From Azonexus sp. (GTDB lineage: Bacteria; Pseudomonadota; Gammaproteobacteria; Burkholderiales; Rhodocyclaceae): a stretch of 64,000 nt of DNA. The DNA is taken from assembly GCF_030824335.1 (NCBI RefSeq), contig NZ_JAVBXX010000019.1, positions 171,814-235,813 on the forward strand, in the 5' to 3' direction. Below are positions 1 to 8,382 of the stretch, in pieces. Positions within the stretch are counted from its first letter, which is position 1. Each line of letters opens with the position of its first letter. Under the pieces are notes generated by a model. The model searched no databases, was not told the origin of the DNA, and worked only from the letters and a program-made list of their open reading frames with translations. The position numbers were made by a program, and so were the translations under genes.

Positions 1-1
1 C

Positions 2-232
2 AAGGCAAGCGTCCAGGACAAACGGGAAATGCTGGATCAGTTGAAAGCGCGTACCGCGCAGGCCAATCTGTCGAAATACGACCGCAAGCAGATGCGCAAG
101 GTATATCGGCATGAACTGGTCAAGCGCTCAGCCGCTTTCCGGATCGCCGCAGCGTGGATTATCACGGTACCGGCCTCCGCGTTGATGGCGGCGATGCTCT
201 ACTTCATGATTTTCGGCATCGTTCACGCCTGA
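2..232 (+). CDS. Inorganic phosphate transporter (PiT family), C-terminal fragment
   Basis: The reading frame is open from the window edge (frame of base 2), so the gene starts upstream and only the last ~76 codons are present. The fragment has a basic cytoplasmic-looking stretch (KYDRKQMRKVYRHELVKRS) followed by a hydrophobic segment containing AAAWIITVPASALMAAMLYF. This matches the last transmembrane helix of PiT-type phosphate permeases, where W-I-T-V-P-x-S/A-A is characteristic. PiT proteins carry phosphate (with metal) across the inner membrane by proton or cation symport. The family call rests on the tail alone. Confidence 0.7.
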   Translation, partial: KASVQDKREMLDQLKARTAQANLSKYDRKQMRKVYRHELVKRSAAFRIAAAWIITVPASALMAAMLYFMIFGIVHA

Positions 233-256
233 ACCGGGCCTGTCGGCTGGTAAAAT
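229..256 (+). promoter_or_regulatory. Candidate sigma70 promoter of glnS
   Basis: A TAAAAT hexamer at 251-256 (5/6 to TATAAT) lies 16 bp after a poor -35 (CTGAAC, 229-234). Transcription would start near 263. That leaves a ~36 nt leader before ATG 299 and argues against the upstream GTG at 266 as start codon. The weak -35 keeps confidence low. Confidence 0.35.
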
Positions 257-298
257 CGGGGCTTTGTGGCTCACCACATTGCCCCCGAACAGCCCTCC

Positions 299-2098
299 AT
301 GTCCAAAGATCATTCCGCTCCCGTCGCGCCAGCCGCCAATTTCATCAAAAACATCGTCGAGGCCGATCTGGCCGCCGGCAAACATGCCCAGCGTCACTGG
401 GCCGGCCGCCCCGGTACGGCGGCTGACCACGCCGCTGCGCCGCTCGACCCGGCAAAAATCCGCACTCGCTTCCCGCCTGAGCCGAACGGCTACCTGCACT
501 TCGGCCACGCCAAGTCCATCCTGCTCAATTTCGGCCTCGCCGAAGCTTACGGCGGCCGCTGCCACCTGCGCTTTGACGACACCAATCCGGAGAAGGAAGA
601 ACAGGAATACGTCGATGCCATCATCGACTCGGTCAAATGGCTCGGCTGTTCTTGGGAAGGCACTGGCGAAACCAATCTCTACCAGGCCTCCAACTATTTC
701 GACTGGATGGCCCAGTTTGCCGAATACCTGATCTCGGCCGGCCACGCCTACGTGGACAGCCAGTCGCCAGACGAAATGCGCGCCAATCGCGGCACGCTGA
801 CCCAGCCGGGCAAGGATTCGCCTTTCCGCAGCCGGTCGACCGCAGAAAACATTGATCTATTCAAGCGCATGCAGGCCGGCGAGTTCCCCGATGGCGCACA
901 CATCCTGCGCGCCAAAATCGACATGGCCGCACCGAACATCAACCTGCGCGACCCGGCCATTTACCGCATCCGCCACGCCACGCACCACAACACTGGCGAC
1001 AAATGGTGCATCTATCCGATGTACACCTTTGCCCACCCGATTGAAGACGCGCTGGAAAACATCACCCACTCGATCTGCACACTGGAATTCGAAGATCAGC
1101 GCCCGTTCTACGACTGGCTGCTCGAACGCCTGGCCGAGGGCGGCCTGCTGCAACGGCCCCTGCCGCAGCAGATCGAATTCTCGCGCCTTAACCTGACCTA
1201 CGTCGTGCTGTCCAAGCGCAAGCTGATCCAACTGGTTGACGAAAAGCACGTCGATGGCTGGGACGACCCGCGCATGCCCACCCTGGTCGGCGCACGTCGG
1301 CGCGGCTACTCGGCCGATGGCTTCCGCCTGTTCATGGAGCGCGTTGGCGTAACCAAGAACGATTCGCTGATCGACTACGTGCTGTTCGAAGATGCGATGC
1401 GCGAAGTGATGAACGAATCCGACCAGCGCCGCATCGCCGTGCTCGACCCGGTCAAGCTGATCATCGACAACTACCCCGAGGGCCAGGTCGAGGAGTGCTT
1501 CGCGCCGAACCACCCGCTGCACCCGGAACTTGGCCAGCGTACCGTACCGTTCAGCCGCGAACTGTGGATCGAGGGCGAGGATTTCATGGAAGTACCGAGC
1601 AAGGGCTTCCGCCGCCTGTTTCCGGGCAACATGGCGCGCCTGCGTTATGGCTACGTGGTCGAATGCACCGGCTGCGACAAGGATGAAAACGGCAAGATTA
1701 TTGCGGTCCACTGCAATTATTTGCCCGAAACCAAATCCGGCACGCCGGGCGCCGACAGCGTCAAGGTCAAGGGCAACCTGCACTGGGTCTCCGCCGGCCA
1801 CGCCTATCAAGCCGAGATTCGCCTGTTCGACCGCCTGTTCAAGGTCCCCGCCCCCGGCGCCCGCCGCGAAGGCGACGCCCCCGATCTGGAGCGCGACTTC
1901 CTCGACGACCTGAACCCGGACTCGCGCCAGACCATCACCGCCCAGCTAGAAGCCTGCCTGAAGGATGCCCAACCGGAAGAACGCTTCCAGTTCGAACGCC
2001 ACGGCTACTTCGTTGCCGACCGCGTGGATTCGAAACCGGGTGCACCGGTGTTCAACCGGACGGTGACCTTGAAGGATTCGTGGGGCAAGGCAGGCTGA
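299..2098 (+). CDS. glnS: Glutaminyl-tRNA synthetase
   Basis: This is a cytoplasmic class I aminoacyl-tRNA synthetase that charges tRNA-Gln with glutamine. The HIGH-type signature PEPNGYLHFGHAKS is near residue 60-73 and the KMSKS-type loop appears as VLSKRKL around residue 300. The C-terminal half carries the beta-barrel anticodon-binding domains. I chose ATG 299 over the in-frame GTG 266 because the extra 11 residues are not part of the family and the probable -10 lies just upstream of 266. At 599 aa it is somewhat longer than the E. coli enzyme, owing to an N-terminal extension before the IRTRFPPEP core. A small Cys protein follows after 1 nt. Confidence 0.97.
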   Translation: MSKDHSAPVAPAANFIKNIVEADLAAGKHAQRHWAGRPGTAADHAAAPLDPAKIRTRFPPEPNGYLHFGHAKSILLNFGLAEAYGGRCHLRFDDTNPEKEEQEYVDAIIDSVKWLGCSWEGTGETNLYQASNYFDWMAQFAEYLISAGHAYVDSQSPDEMRANRGTLTQPGKDSPFRSRSTAENIDLFKRMQAGEFPDGAHILRAKIDMAAPNINLRDPAIYRIRHATHHNTGDKWCIYPMYTFAHPIEDALENITHSICTLEFEDQRPFYDWLLERLAEGGLLQRPLPQQIEFSRLNLTYVVLSKRKLIQLVDEKHVDGWDDPRMPTLVGARRRGYSADGFRLFMERVGVTKNDSLIDYVLFEDAMREVMNESDQRRIAVLDPVKLIIDNYPEGQVEECFAPNHPLHPELGQRTVPFSRELWIEGEDFMEVPSKGFRRLFPGNMARLRYGYVVECTGCDKDENGKIIAVHCNYLPETKSGTPGADSVKVKGNLHWVSAGHAYQAEIRLFDRLFKVPAPGARREGDAPDLERDFLDDLNPDSRQTITAQLEACLKDAQPEERFQFERHGYFVADRVDSKPGAPVFNRTVTLKDSWGKAG

Positions 2099-2099
2099 C

Positions 2100-2288
2100 A
2101 TGGCCGGTAGCTGGGGTTGTCCGCACGAGGTGGCTGATCGCTGTAGCAAGATCAACCACCTGCCGTGCAATCCGGGCATGAAAGGCTGCGAACTTGCCGG
2201 TCGCTACCGCTTCGTCGACGAAAGCAAGAACGAACGCTACTGGGAAAAGAAGGCACGCGAGCAGTCGGCCAAGGAAGGCAAAAAATGA
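2100..2288 (+). CDS. Small cysteine-containing conserved-type protein (62 aa)
   Basis: The start codon lies one base after the glnS stop, so translation is probably coupled. The N-terminal half has four Cys and two His in the pattern CPHE-x5-C-x7-C-x5-C (residues 7-30), which could bind a metal. The C-terminal half is highly charged (ESKNERYWEKKAREQSAKEGKK). I do not recognise a named family. The stop TGA overlaps the ATG of the next gene (ATGA at 2285-2288), placing it in one transcript with the nucleotidyltransferase and methyltransferase downstream. No function can be assigned. Confidence 0.7.
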   Translation: MAGSWGCPHEVADRCSKINHLPCNPGMKGCELAGRYRFVDESKNERYWEKKAREQSAKEGKK

Positions 2289-2773
2289 TCTACCTCGACC
2301 TGTTTCAGGCGCTACACGATCACAAAGTGCGTTACTTGCTCGTTGGCGGCTTGGCCATGAACCTCCATGGCGTCCCGCGCATGACCATGGATGTCGATCT
2401 CGTACTGCTGATGGACGAGGAAAATCTTGACCATTTTATTAGTTGTGCCCAGAAGCTGAATCTTGAACCGGTCGCGCCAGTAAAGCTCTCGGCCATCAAG
2501 GACCCCGAACAGCGGCGAATCTGGCGGGAACAAAAGCACATGATTGCTTTTGGCTTACAGAACAATCAAGCGAGCATACCGACCATGGTCGATATCTTGA
2601 TTGCACCAGCCCTCGATATCGAAAATGCCTTTTCACGCGCCATCATCCGTGACCTAAATGGCTTGCCTGTTTCCCTAGCGGCAATTGACGACATGATTGC
2701 GCTCAAGTCGGGCACCGGGCGCCAACAGGATGAAAGCGATATCGAACATCTGGAGCGGATTCGTGCCTGCTGA
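2285..2773 (+). CDS. AbiEii/MNT-type nucleotidyltransferase (DUF6036-like)
   Basis: 162 aa. The polymerase-beta nucleotidyltransferase signature is clear: G21-G22, followed by D36-x-D38 in the stretch LHGVPRMTMDVDLV, with a likely third acidic residue D103 (MVDIL). The C-terminal motif ALKSGTGRQQDESDIEHL resembles the K-x3-R-x2-D-x2-D element of AbiEii-like proteins. Relatives occur as toxins or antitoxins of type IV, MNT and HEPN-MNT systems that transfer nucleotides to tRNA or protein. ATG 2285 was chosen because it makes an ATGA overlap with the previous gene; the in-frame start at 2165 would run deep into that gene. The 3' end overlaps the next small gene. A toxin role is inference. Confidence 0.75.
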   Translation: MIYLDLFQALHDHKVRYLLVGGLAMNLHGVPRMTMDVDLVLLMDEENLDHFISCAQKLNLEPVAPVKLSAIKDPEQRRIWREQKHMIAFGLQNNQASIPTMVDILIAPALDIENAFSRAIIRDLNGLPVSLAAIDDMIALKSGTGRQQDESDIEHLERIRAC

Positions 2774-2963
2774 CACACCACAATCTCCCGGCGGCTTCCG
2801 CTACTACGTCAGTGACGAACAACTTGCCGCCTTCGGCCGCATGACGGCAATGCAACGTCTCGAATGGGTCGAAGCTGCACGAGAATTTTCCTGGCTGGGG
2901 CAGTCTGAGGAAAGCCGAGCCCGTTATCAGCGTTTACGCGAAGGCAAACCAATCCAGGCATGA
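2763..2963 (+). CDS. Small protein partner of the nucleotidyltransferase (66 aa)
   Basis: The start is GTG 2763, overlapping the last codons of the nucleotidyltransferase; the in-frame ATG at 2697 would overlap that gene by 77 bases. The protein begins VPADTPQSPGGFRYYVSDEQL and has a helical, charged core (LAAFGRMTAMQRLEWVEAAREF) and a basic tail (RYQRLREGKP). Small proteins with a MTxxQRLxWLEEA-like segment are commonly encoded beside AbiEii/DUF6036 nucleotidyltransferases, so a partner or antitoxin role is plausible but unproven. Its TGA overlaps the ATG of the methyltransferase. Confidence 0.65.
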   Translation: MPADTPQSPGGFRYYVSDEQLAAFGRMTAMQRLEWVEAAREFSWLGQSEESRARYQRLREGKPIQA

Positions 2964-4141
2964 CACGTAACGTCGAACAACTCGGCCAGGTCTTCACCCC
3001 GCCCAACGTGGTGGCGTTCATGCTTGATCTCTGCCAGAACACCGGCCGGGTGCTGGAGCCATCGGCCGGGGATGGGGCTTTTTTTGCTGAGTTGCAAACG
3101 CGGCGCAAGGATTGCGTTGGCATCGAGTACGACCGGCAAGTCGCGCCGACGGGCGTTCTGGTCCAGGATTTCTTTGCTTATCCGACGACCGAGCAGTTCG
3201 ATACCATCATCGGCAACCCGCCTTACGTGCGTTTTCAGGATGTTGCGGTCGACACCAAAAAAAGACTGAAATCCGGGCTGTTCGATGCGCGCAGCAACCT
3301 GTTTCTGTTCTTCATCGAAAAGTGCATCCGCCACCTGAAGCCGGGCGGCGAATTGGTCTTCATCGTGCCGCGCGAATTCATCAAGCTGACCGCTGCCAAA
3401 AAACTCAATGCCTGGCTCTACGCACAGGGCAGCATCACACATTTTTATGAAACTGGTGACGTGCGCATCTTCGGTAAGCACACACCTAACTGTGCCATTT
3501 TCCGCTTCGAAAAAGGCCGCTTCGACCGGCGCATGGCCGATGGCCGGACTTTCACCGAAGTCGATGGCCAGTTGATGTTCCTGCGCGACAACCACGCGAT
3601 CAAGTTTTCCGATGTGTTCACCGTCCGGGTCGGCGCCGTTTCCGGGGCGGACAAGATTTTTACGCATCCCAAGGGCAACATGGAGTTCGTCTGCTCGAAG
3701 ACCGTGGAAACCGGCGAAACCCGGCGCATGTTCTACAACATGAAGCACCCGCACCTGGACAAGCACAAGACCGAACTGCTCGCCCGTCGTGTCACCACTT
3801 TCGACGAAAGCAACTGGTGGCAATGGGGCCGCGCCTGCCCGCTCAACGATCACCCGCGTATTTACGTCAATGGCCGGACGCGCAAGCCGGAACCTTTCTT
3901 CCTGCACGATTGCCACAGCTTCGACGGTTCGATCCTGGCACTGTTCCCCCGGAACCAGCGCATCTCGCGCCGTGAACTGATCCGCTGCATGATGCTGCTG
4001 AACAAGGAAGTCGATTGGCAGCAACTTGGCTTCGTCTGCGACGGACGTTTCATCTTTACCCAGCGCAGCCTGCAAAACTGCCTGCTGCCCGACCAGTTTT
4101 CCCAATTTCTCCCGTCTGATCCGAAAAAGGACGCTGCATGA
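2960..4141 (+). CDS. N6-adenine DNA methyltransferase (gamma class, Eco57I/TaqI-like)
   Basis: 393 aa. Motif X/N-terminal signature [18 protein letters not shown] is at residues 8-25. The SAM-binding motif I is [15 protein letters not shown] (~31-45) and catalytic motif IV NPPYVRF is at ~90-96. This order (X-I-IV, then a C-terminal recognition region) is that of gamma-class N6-adenine methyltransferases such as M.TaqI and M.Eco57I. No endonuclease motif or restriction gene is visible, so it looks solitary. It overlaps the upstream small gene and pyrF by 4 nt (ATGA) at both ends, so it is co-translated with a pyrimidine biosynthesis gene, an unusual context. DNA rather than protein or RNA as substrate is inferred from the FTPP and TaqI-like architecture. 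Confidence 0.85.
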   Translation: MTRNVEQLGQVFTPPNVVAFMLDLCQNTGRVLEPSAGDGAFFAELQTRRKDCVGIEYDRQVAPTGVLVQDFFAYPTTEQFDTIIGNPPYVRFQDVAVDTKKRLKSGLFDARSNLFLFFIEKCIRHLKPGGELVFIVPREFIKLTAAKKLNAWLYAQGSITHFYETGDVRIFGKHTPNCAIFRFEKGRFDRRMADGRTFTEVDGQLMFLRDNHAIKFSDVFTVRVGAVSGADKIFTHPKGNMEFVCSKTVETGETRRMFYNMKHPHLDKHKTELLARRVTTFDESNWWQWGRACPLNDHPRIYVNGRTRKPEPFFLHDCHSFDGSILALFPRNQRISRRELIRCMMLLNKEVDWQQLGFVCDGRFIFTQRSLQNCLLPDQFSQFLPSDPKKDAA

Positions 4142-4965
4142 CCTTTACCCAAACGCTCGCCGCCGCCTGGCAGAAAAACAACTCGCTGCTCTGCGTCGGC
4201 CTCGATCCCGACCCGGCCAAATTCCCGGCACACCTGCACGGTCGCGATGATGCGATTTTCGAATTCTGCAAGGGCATCGTCGATGCCACCGCCGACCTCG
4301 CCTGTTCGTTCAAGCCGCAGATCGCCTACTTCGCCGCCCGCCGGGCTGAAGATCAACTGGAAGCGCTGATCGCCCACATTCACGAGAAACATCCGGGCAT
4401 TCCAGTGATTCTCGATGCCAAGCGCGGCGATATCGGCTCGACCGCCGAGCAGTACGCTATCGAAGCCTTCGAGCGCTTCCAGGCTGACGCGGTCACGGTC
4501 AACCCCTATATGGGCCGCGATTCGGTCGATCCCTACCTGGCTTACCCGGACAAGGGCGTCATCCTGCTCTGCCGCACCTCGAATGCCGGCGGCTCCGACC
4601 TGCAGTTCCTCGACGTCGGCGGGGAGAAGCTCTATGAGCGCGTCGCCCGCCTGGCCGCCGAACAATGGAATACGACCGGCCAGATCGGGCTGGTGGTCGG
4701 CGCCACCTTCCCGGCCGAAATCGCCCGTGTGCGTGAAATCGTCGGCGACATGCCGCTGTTAGTGCCGGGCATCGGCGCGCAGGGCGGCGACATCGAAGCG
4801 ACGGTCAACGCCGGGAAAACAGGAAAAAATGCGACAGTAAAAGCCAGCGGCCTGATGATCAACTCGTCGCGCGCCATCCTGTACGCCGGCAAGGATGAAA
4901 ATTTTGCCGCCGCGGCTCGCCGGGTCGCACTCGAAACCCGCGACGCAATCAACCTTTACCGGTAA
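4138..4965 (+). CDS. pyrF: Orotidine 5'-phosphate decarboxylase (type 2)
   Basis: Catalyses OMP to UMP plus CO2, the last step of de novo UMP synthesis, in the cytoplasm. The catalytic D-x-K-x2-D element is D93-A-K95-R-G-D98 ([18 protein letters not shown]). At 275 aa it is the long type-2 subfamily (subtype also found in mycobacteria and many betaproteobacteria), not the ~230 aa E. coli type. The start overlaps the methyltransferase stop. A YpfJ-type metallopeptidase follows after 12 nt with an AGGA ribosome-binding site. Confidence 0.95.
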   Translation: MTFTQTLAAAWQKNNSLLCVGLDPDPAKFPAHLHGRDDAIFEFCKGIVDATADLACSFKPQIAYFAARRAEDQLEALIAHIHEKHPGIPVILDAKRGDIGSTAEQYAIEAFERFQADAVTVNPYMGRDSVDPYLAYPDKGVILLCRTSNAGGSDLQFLDVGGEKLYERVARLAAEQWNTTGQIGLVVGATFPAEIARVREIVGDMPLLVPGIGAQGGDIEATVNAGKTGKNATVKASGLMINSSRAILYAGKDENFAAAARRVALETRDAINLYR

Positions 4966-4977
4966 AGGACGCACAGC

Positions 4978-5856
4978 ATGCGCATGGATGACCACCGCGA
5001 AAGCGACAACATCGAAGACCGCCGCGGCCAACGCAGCAGCGGTGGCGGCCTGCGCCTGGGCGGCGGACGGATGGGTCTGGGCACCATTGCCATCGCGCTG
5101 GTGGCCAGCTACTTCCTCGGCATCAATCCGCTGACCGTACTCAACATGCTGAGCGGTGGCGACATGCCGGCCATCGAGCAAAGCGCGACTAGCGCCAGCC
5201 GACCACCGGCGAACGACGAGACGGCAATTTTCGTCTCGAAAGTCCTGGCCTCGACCGAAGACACCTGGAACGAAGCTTTTCAGCGCATGGGCAAGCAATA
5301 CCAGGAGCCTAAACTGGTCCTCTTTTCCGACGTAACGCCGACCGCCTGCGGGACCGGGCAGTCGGCGATGGGGCCGTTCTATTGCCCGGGCGACCAGAAT
5401 GTGTACATCGACCTGACCTTCTTCCGCGAACTGAAGGATCGTTTCAAGGCGCCGGGCGAATTCGCCCAGGCCTACGTCATCGCCCATGAAGTCGGCCATC
5501 ACGTACAGAACCTGCTGGGTATTGCCGACAAAATTCATCAGACCCAGCAGCGGGTCGGCAAAGCGGAAGCCAACGCGCTGTCCGTGCGCATGGAATTGCA
5601 GGCCGACTGTCTGGCCGGCGTCTGGGGCAAGCGCACCGACACGATGCAGAATGTGCTCGAGCCGGGCGACCTCGAAGCTGCGTTGACCGCCGCCTCGGCC
5701 ATCGGCGACGACCGCCTGCAGCAACAGACGCAAGGCCGCATCGTGCCGGAAAGCTTCACCCACGGCAGTTCGGCACAGCGCATGCGCTGGTTCAAGCGCG
5801 GCTTCGAATCGGGCGACATGAATCAGTGCAACACCTTCAACACGAAACAATTGTGA
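4978..5856 (+). CDS. ypfJ: Neutral zinc metallopeptidase, YpfJ family
   Basis: 292 aa, with an Arg/Gly-rich cytoplasmic start and a single N-terminal transmembrane segment (~34-50, [15 protein letters not shown]). The zincin motif is HEVGHH (H170, E171, H174), followed by a third-ligand region in [11 protein letters not shown] (~E204-D207). This is the PF04228 family of predicted membrane-anchored neutral zinc peptidases; substrates are not established. It sits between pyrF and a periplasmic thioredoxin-like gene, 4 nt from the latter, suggesting an envelope-function operon. Confidence 0.88.
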   Translation: MRMDDHRESDNIEDRRGQRSSGGGLRLGGGRMGLGTIAIALVASYFLGINPLTVLNMLSGGDMPAIEQSATSASRPPANDETAIFVSKVLASTEDTWNEAFQRMGKQYQEPKLVLFSDVTPTACGTGQSAMGPFYCPGDQNVYIDLTFFRELKDRFKAPGEFAQAYVIAHEVGHHVQNLLGIADKIHQTQQRVGKAEANALSVRMELQADCLAGVWGKRTDTMQNVLEPGDLEAALTAASAIGDDRLQQQTQGRIVPESFTHGSSAQRMRWFKRGFESGDMNQCNTFNTKQL

Positions 5857-5860
5857 GCCA

Positions 5861-6406
5861 ATGAGCAAGCTTCCCGCGCCACGCAAAACCTCACGCTGGC
5901 GCCGCTGGATACTGGAAATTGTCATCTTCACTGCCCTCTTCATCGGCTTCCAGATGTGGCAATTGCGCGATACGACACGCGGCCCGCTGCCACACTTCCA
6001 CGGTCCACTGCTCGATGGCAGCCGTTTTGATTCCGCCGCCTGGCGGCGTCAGCACCCTGACCGGGCGCTCCTGATCTACTTCTGGGCCGACTGGTGCCCG
6101 ATCTGCAAGACCACCGCCGCCAGCGTTTCCAGCCTGGCCGAAGACCAAGTGCTGATCACCATCGCCACGCAAAGCGGTGATGCCGCCGCGCTCAGCCGCT
6201 TCATGAGCGAAAACGGCTACCGCTGGCCGACACTCAACGACCCGCAAGGCATTTTCATGAAAACCTTCGGCATTCCTGGCACGCCAGCCTTCGTCATCAT
6301 CGCGCCAGACGGCAACATCCGTTTCGTCACGGTGGGTTACACCAGCGAAATCGGCCTGTGCCTGCGCTTGTGGTGGGCCAATCGGACCACAGGATCAAGT
6401 ACGTGA
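5861..6406 (+). CDS. Membrane-anchored thioredoxin-like protein disulfide oxidoreductase (ScsD/TlpA-like)
   Basis: 181 aa. A basic N-terminus is followed by one transmembrane helix (~17-33), then a TlpA/thioredoxin fold facing the periplasm. The active site is W78-C79-P-I-C82 in FWADWCPICK, with the cis-Pro region GIPGTPAFVII near residue 137. CPIC in a short anchored domain resembles ScsD-type proteins that reduce or oxidise envelope disulfides. The stop overlaps the GTG start of the M23 peptidase (GTGA at 6403-6406). Confidence 0.85.
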   Translation: MSKLPAPRKTSRWRRWILEIVIFTALFIGFQMWQLRDTTRGPLPHFHGPLLDGSRFDSAAWRRQHPDRALLIYFWADWCPICKTTAASVSSLAEDQVLITIATQSGDAAALSRFMSENGYRWPTLNDPQGIFMKTFGIPGTPAFVIIAPDGNIRFVTVGYTSEIGLCLRLWWANRTTGSST

Positions 6407-7221
6407 AAAAAACCATTTTTGCCCTCTGGCTGGCGTTGACCGCAAGTGTGGCCTGGGCCTTGCCGACGCATGCACCGGTACCCGGCGGGGTCGCCGTCAT
6501 CGACCTCGGATCGAGCAGCAAGCCACGGCCACAGGCCGACTGGGATGGCCAGCCGCTGGCAGTCGTTGCCGAAAAAGGCCGCTGGTACGCACTGTTCGGC
6601 ATTCCACTCGATGCCCTGCCGGTGCCACTGGAAATTCGCGTTTCAGGCCGGTCGACCGCAACAGCGGAAAGCATCAGCGTCCCTATCGGTAGCAAGAACT
6701 ACCCGGAACAACGACTGACGATCAAGGAAAAACGCAAGGTCGAACCCGATCCGGACGATCTGGTGCGCATTGCCCGCGAAAAAGCCCACACCGAGCAGAT
6801 CAAGCAGCGCTTCAGCGATGCCTTGCCCGATACCAATTTTGCCCGACCGGCCGATGGCCGCTTGTCGTCACGCTTCGGCCTGCGCCGCATTTTCAACGGC
6901 CTGCCGCGCAATCCGCACAGCGGACTGGATTTTGCCGCGCCCAGCGGCGCACCGGTACGCACGCCAGCGGCCGGCGTGGTGGTCGACACCGGCAATTATT
7001 TCTTCAACGGCAATACGGTGTTCATCGATCACGGACAAGGGCTGATCAGTGCCTACATGCACCTGTCGCGCATCGATGTACGCAATGGGCAGAAAATCGG
7101 CAAGGGCGAGCAGATTGGTGCAGTGGGTTCGACCGGCCGCTCGACCGGCGCACATTTGCACTGGACCGTCATTCTGAACAATACGGCGGTCGATCCGGAA
7201 TTATTTCTGCCCCGGCCGTGA
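6403..7221 (+). CDS. Secreted M23 (LytM-type) peptidase
   Basis: 272 aa from GTG 6403, chosen because it overlaps the previous stop and gives a clean signal peptide (VKKTIFALWLALTASVAWA, cut after AWA). The mature protein has an N-terminal beta domain, a charged helical linker (~105-145) and a C-terminal M23 domain. Zinc ligands are in HSGLDF (first His and Asp) and HLHW. M23 enzymes cleave peptidoglycan cross-bridges or act in cell-wall maturation; with all ligands present it is probably active. Confidence 0.88.
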   Translation: MKKTIFALWLALTASVAWALPTHAPVPGGVAVIDLGSSSKPRPQADWDGQPLAVVAEKGRWYALFGIPLDALPVPLEIRVSGRSTATAESISVPIGSKNYPEQRLTIKEKRKVEPDPDDLVRIAREKAHTEQIKQRFSDALPDTNFARPADGRLSSRFGLRRIFNGLPRNPHSGLDFAAPSGAPVRTPAAGVVVDTGNYFFNGNTVFIDHGQGLISAYMHLSRIDVRNGQKIGKGEQIGAVGSTGRSTGAHLHWTVILNNTAVDPELFLPRP

Positions 7222-7253
7222 ATTCATACGGAACCGGGGGCTGTTAGCCGGGA

Positions 7254-7943
7254 TTACATACCCAGCGACTTGAGCAGGTCGTCGTGTTCGCTGGATTCTG
7301 CTTGCGCTGCCGGCTTGGCTGCATCACTACCCTTGTTAGCCTGGGCAATCAGCGCATCGGGATCGGTGATTTCCTGGGCATCGAAATCAAACAATTTGAT
7401 GAACTCGGTACGGTCGATGGCCATTTCCAGATAGAAAATGTTGTTCCGTGCGGTAAAGAACGTAACCCGACGGGCTTCCGGCTTGTCGAGATTGGCGTCC
7501 ACGCTCAACATCACCTGCTTGTTGAGAACCAGCATCTTAGGCTGATTCTGCGTGATATGCGTCTGCAACTCGCGCGACACCTTGCCGGTAAAGTTGCCGA
7601 CGATCTGGTTCATCAATTCGCCCATGACGTTGCTCACTTCATCGGCCGTATGCGAAGTCGCCAGGTCTTCCTTGGCCATCGCCATGCTCAGCATGTAGGT
7701 TTCGTACAACTCCATCGCCGCCTGTGCCGAGAAGTTGATCACCACCAGCCCGGAGAAGCCACCATCGAACAGCACAAAACAGCCGATATCCGGCTTCAGG
7801 CAGGTCTTGGTGATCCGCTGCACCATGCCGGAATAGCGAATCTGGGTCTGGGTCGCGACACTCAGGACATCGGTTACTGAATTGCACAGGCTCATCAGGA
7901 TGTCTTCAGTCCCATAAACGGTGGGATTTTCTTTTGCGTTCAT
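7254..7943 (-). CDS. CheX-like / DUF3334 family protein
   Basis: 229 aa. The start is ATG 7943; an in-frame TTG at 7955 is less likely. The central segment DEVSNVMGELMNQIVGNF has the E-x3-N-x2-G-x2-x-N-x2-G-N/F pattern of CheC/CheX-type phosphatase folds. The overall sequence (VYGTEDILMSLCNSV at the start, FFTARNNIFYLEMAIDR later) fits DUF3334 proteins of gamma- and betaproteobacteria. A role in dephosphorylating or binding a response regulator is inference. It is transcribed towards the M23 gene, with no chemotaxis gene nearby. The C-terminal ~25 residues are Ala/Ser/Asp-rich and probably disordered. Confidence 0.7.
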   Translation of the reverse strand: MNAKENPTVYGTEDILMSLCNSVTDVLSVATQTQIRYSGMVQRITKTCLKPDIGCFVLFDGGFSGLVVINFSAQAAMELYETYMLSMAMAKEDLATSHTADEVSNVMGELMNQIVGNFTGKVSRELQTHITQNQPKMLVLNKQVMLSVDANLDKPEARRVTFFTARNNIFYLEMAIDRTEFIKLFDFDAQEITDPDALIAQANKGSDAAKPAAQAESSEHDDLLKSLGM

Positions 7944-8058
7944 AATTTTCGCCAAATCAAGCAGGAAAGAATGCCCGCATATATATCACAGTCCCGCAGC
8001 ATGTCGCTGGGTCAGGAGATATTTGCGCAATTTATCCGGACGTGATTCATTACCCGGC

Positions 8059-8382
8059 ATGGCAGAACAAATCATTCACCTCCACCAGGCGGCCCCCGCC
8101 AAGCCGGCCGAAGGTGCCGTATGCAACGGCTGCGGCGTGTGCTGCGCGCTGGATACCTGCCCGGTCGGCCGCCTGCGCTTCCTGCAGATCAAGGGGCCCT
8201 GCCCGGCCTTGGCATGGTCGGACGAAACACAGCGTTATCACTGCGGCCTGCTACTTGATCCTGGTGCGTATTTCCCTTACTTGCCGGCTGGCGGGAAAAA
8301 GTTGGCAAGCCGCCTGCTGGCGCGTTGGATTTCGGCCGGCAGCGGCTGCGATTGCAGCGCTGAAACGCTAGCCGAATCCTGA
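8059..8382 (+). CDS. YkgJ-type cysteine cluster protein (UPF0153-like)
   Basis: 107 aa from ATG 8059. The motif CNGCGVCCALDTC (residues ~22-34) plus later Cys (GPCPAL, YHCGLL, CDCSAE) is typical of small Zn/Fe-binding YkgJ/UPF0153 proteins. No enzymatic function is established for the family. It is divergent from the CheX-like gene, with a 115 bp shared upstream region, and is followed by a structured intergenic region. Confidence 0.72.
   Translation: MAEQIIHLHQAAPAKPAEGAVCNGCGVCCALDTCPVGRLRFLQIKGPCPALAWSDETQRYHCGLLLDPGAYFPYLPAGGKKLASRLLARWISAGSGCDCSAETLAES

Noticed and set aside
29..232. Independent 67-aa small membrane protein starting at 29
   Set aside because: The frame stays open to the window edge and the sequence resembles a PiT C-terminus, so it is a fragment of a larger gene.
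831..846. Repeated GGTCGACCGC string (also near 6650, 55950, 63808) as a dispersed element
   Set aside because: Matches are short, mostly inside coding sequence and flanks do not agree; likely chance plus a frequent codon combination.
857..1810. 317-aa frame antisense to glnS
   Set aside because: High-GC shadow frame; glnS motifs and length explain the region fully.
4759..5943. 394-aa frame antisense to pyrF and ypfJ
   Set aside because: Spans two recognised genes on the other strand, has no family motif, and is typical of GC-rich shadows.
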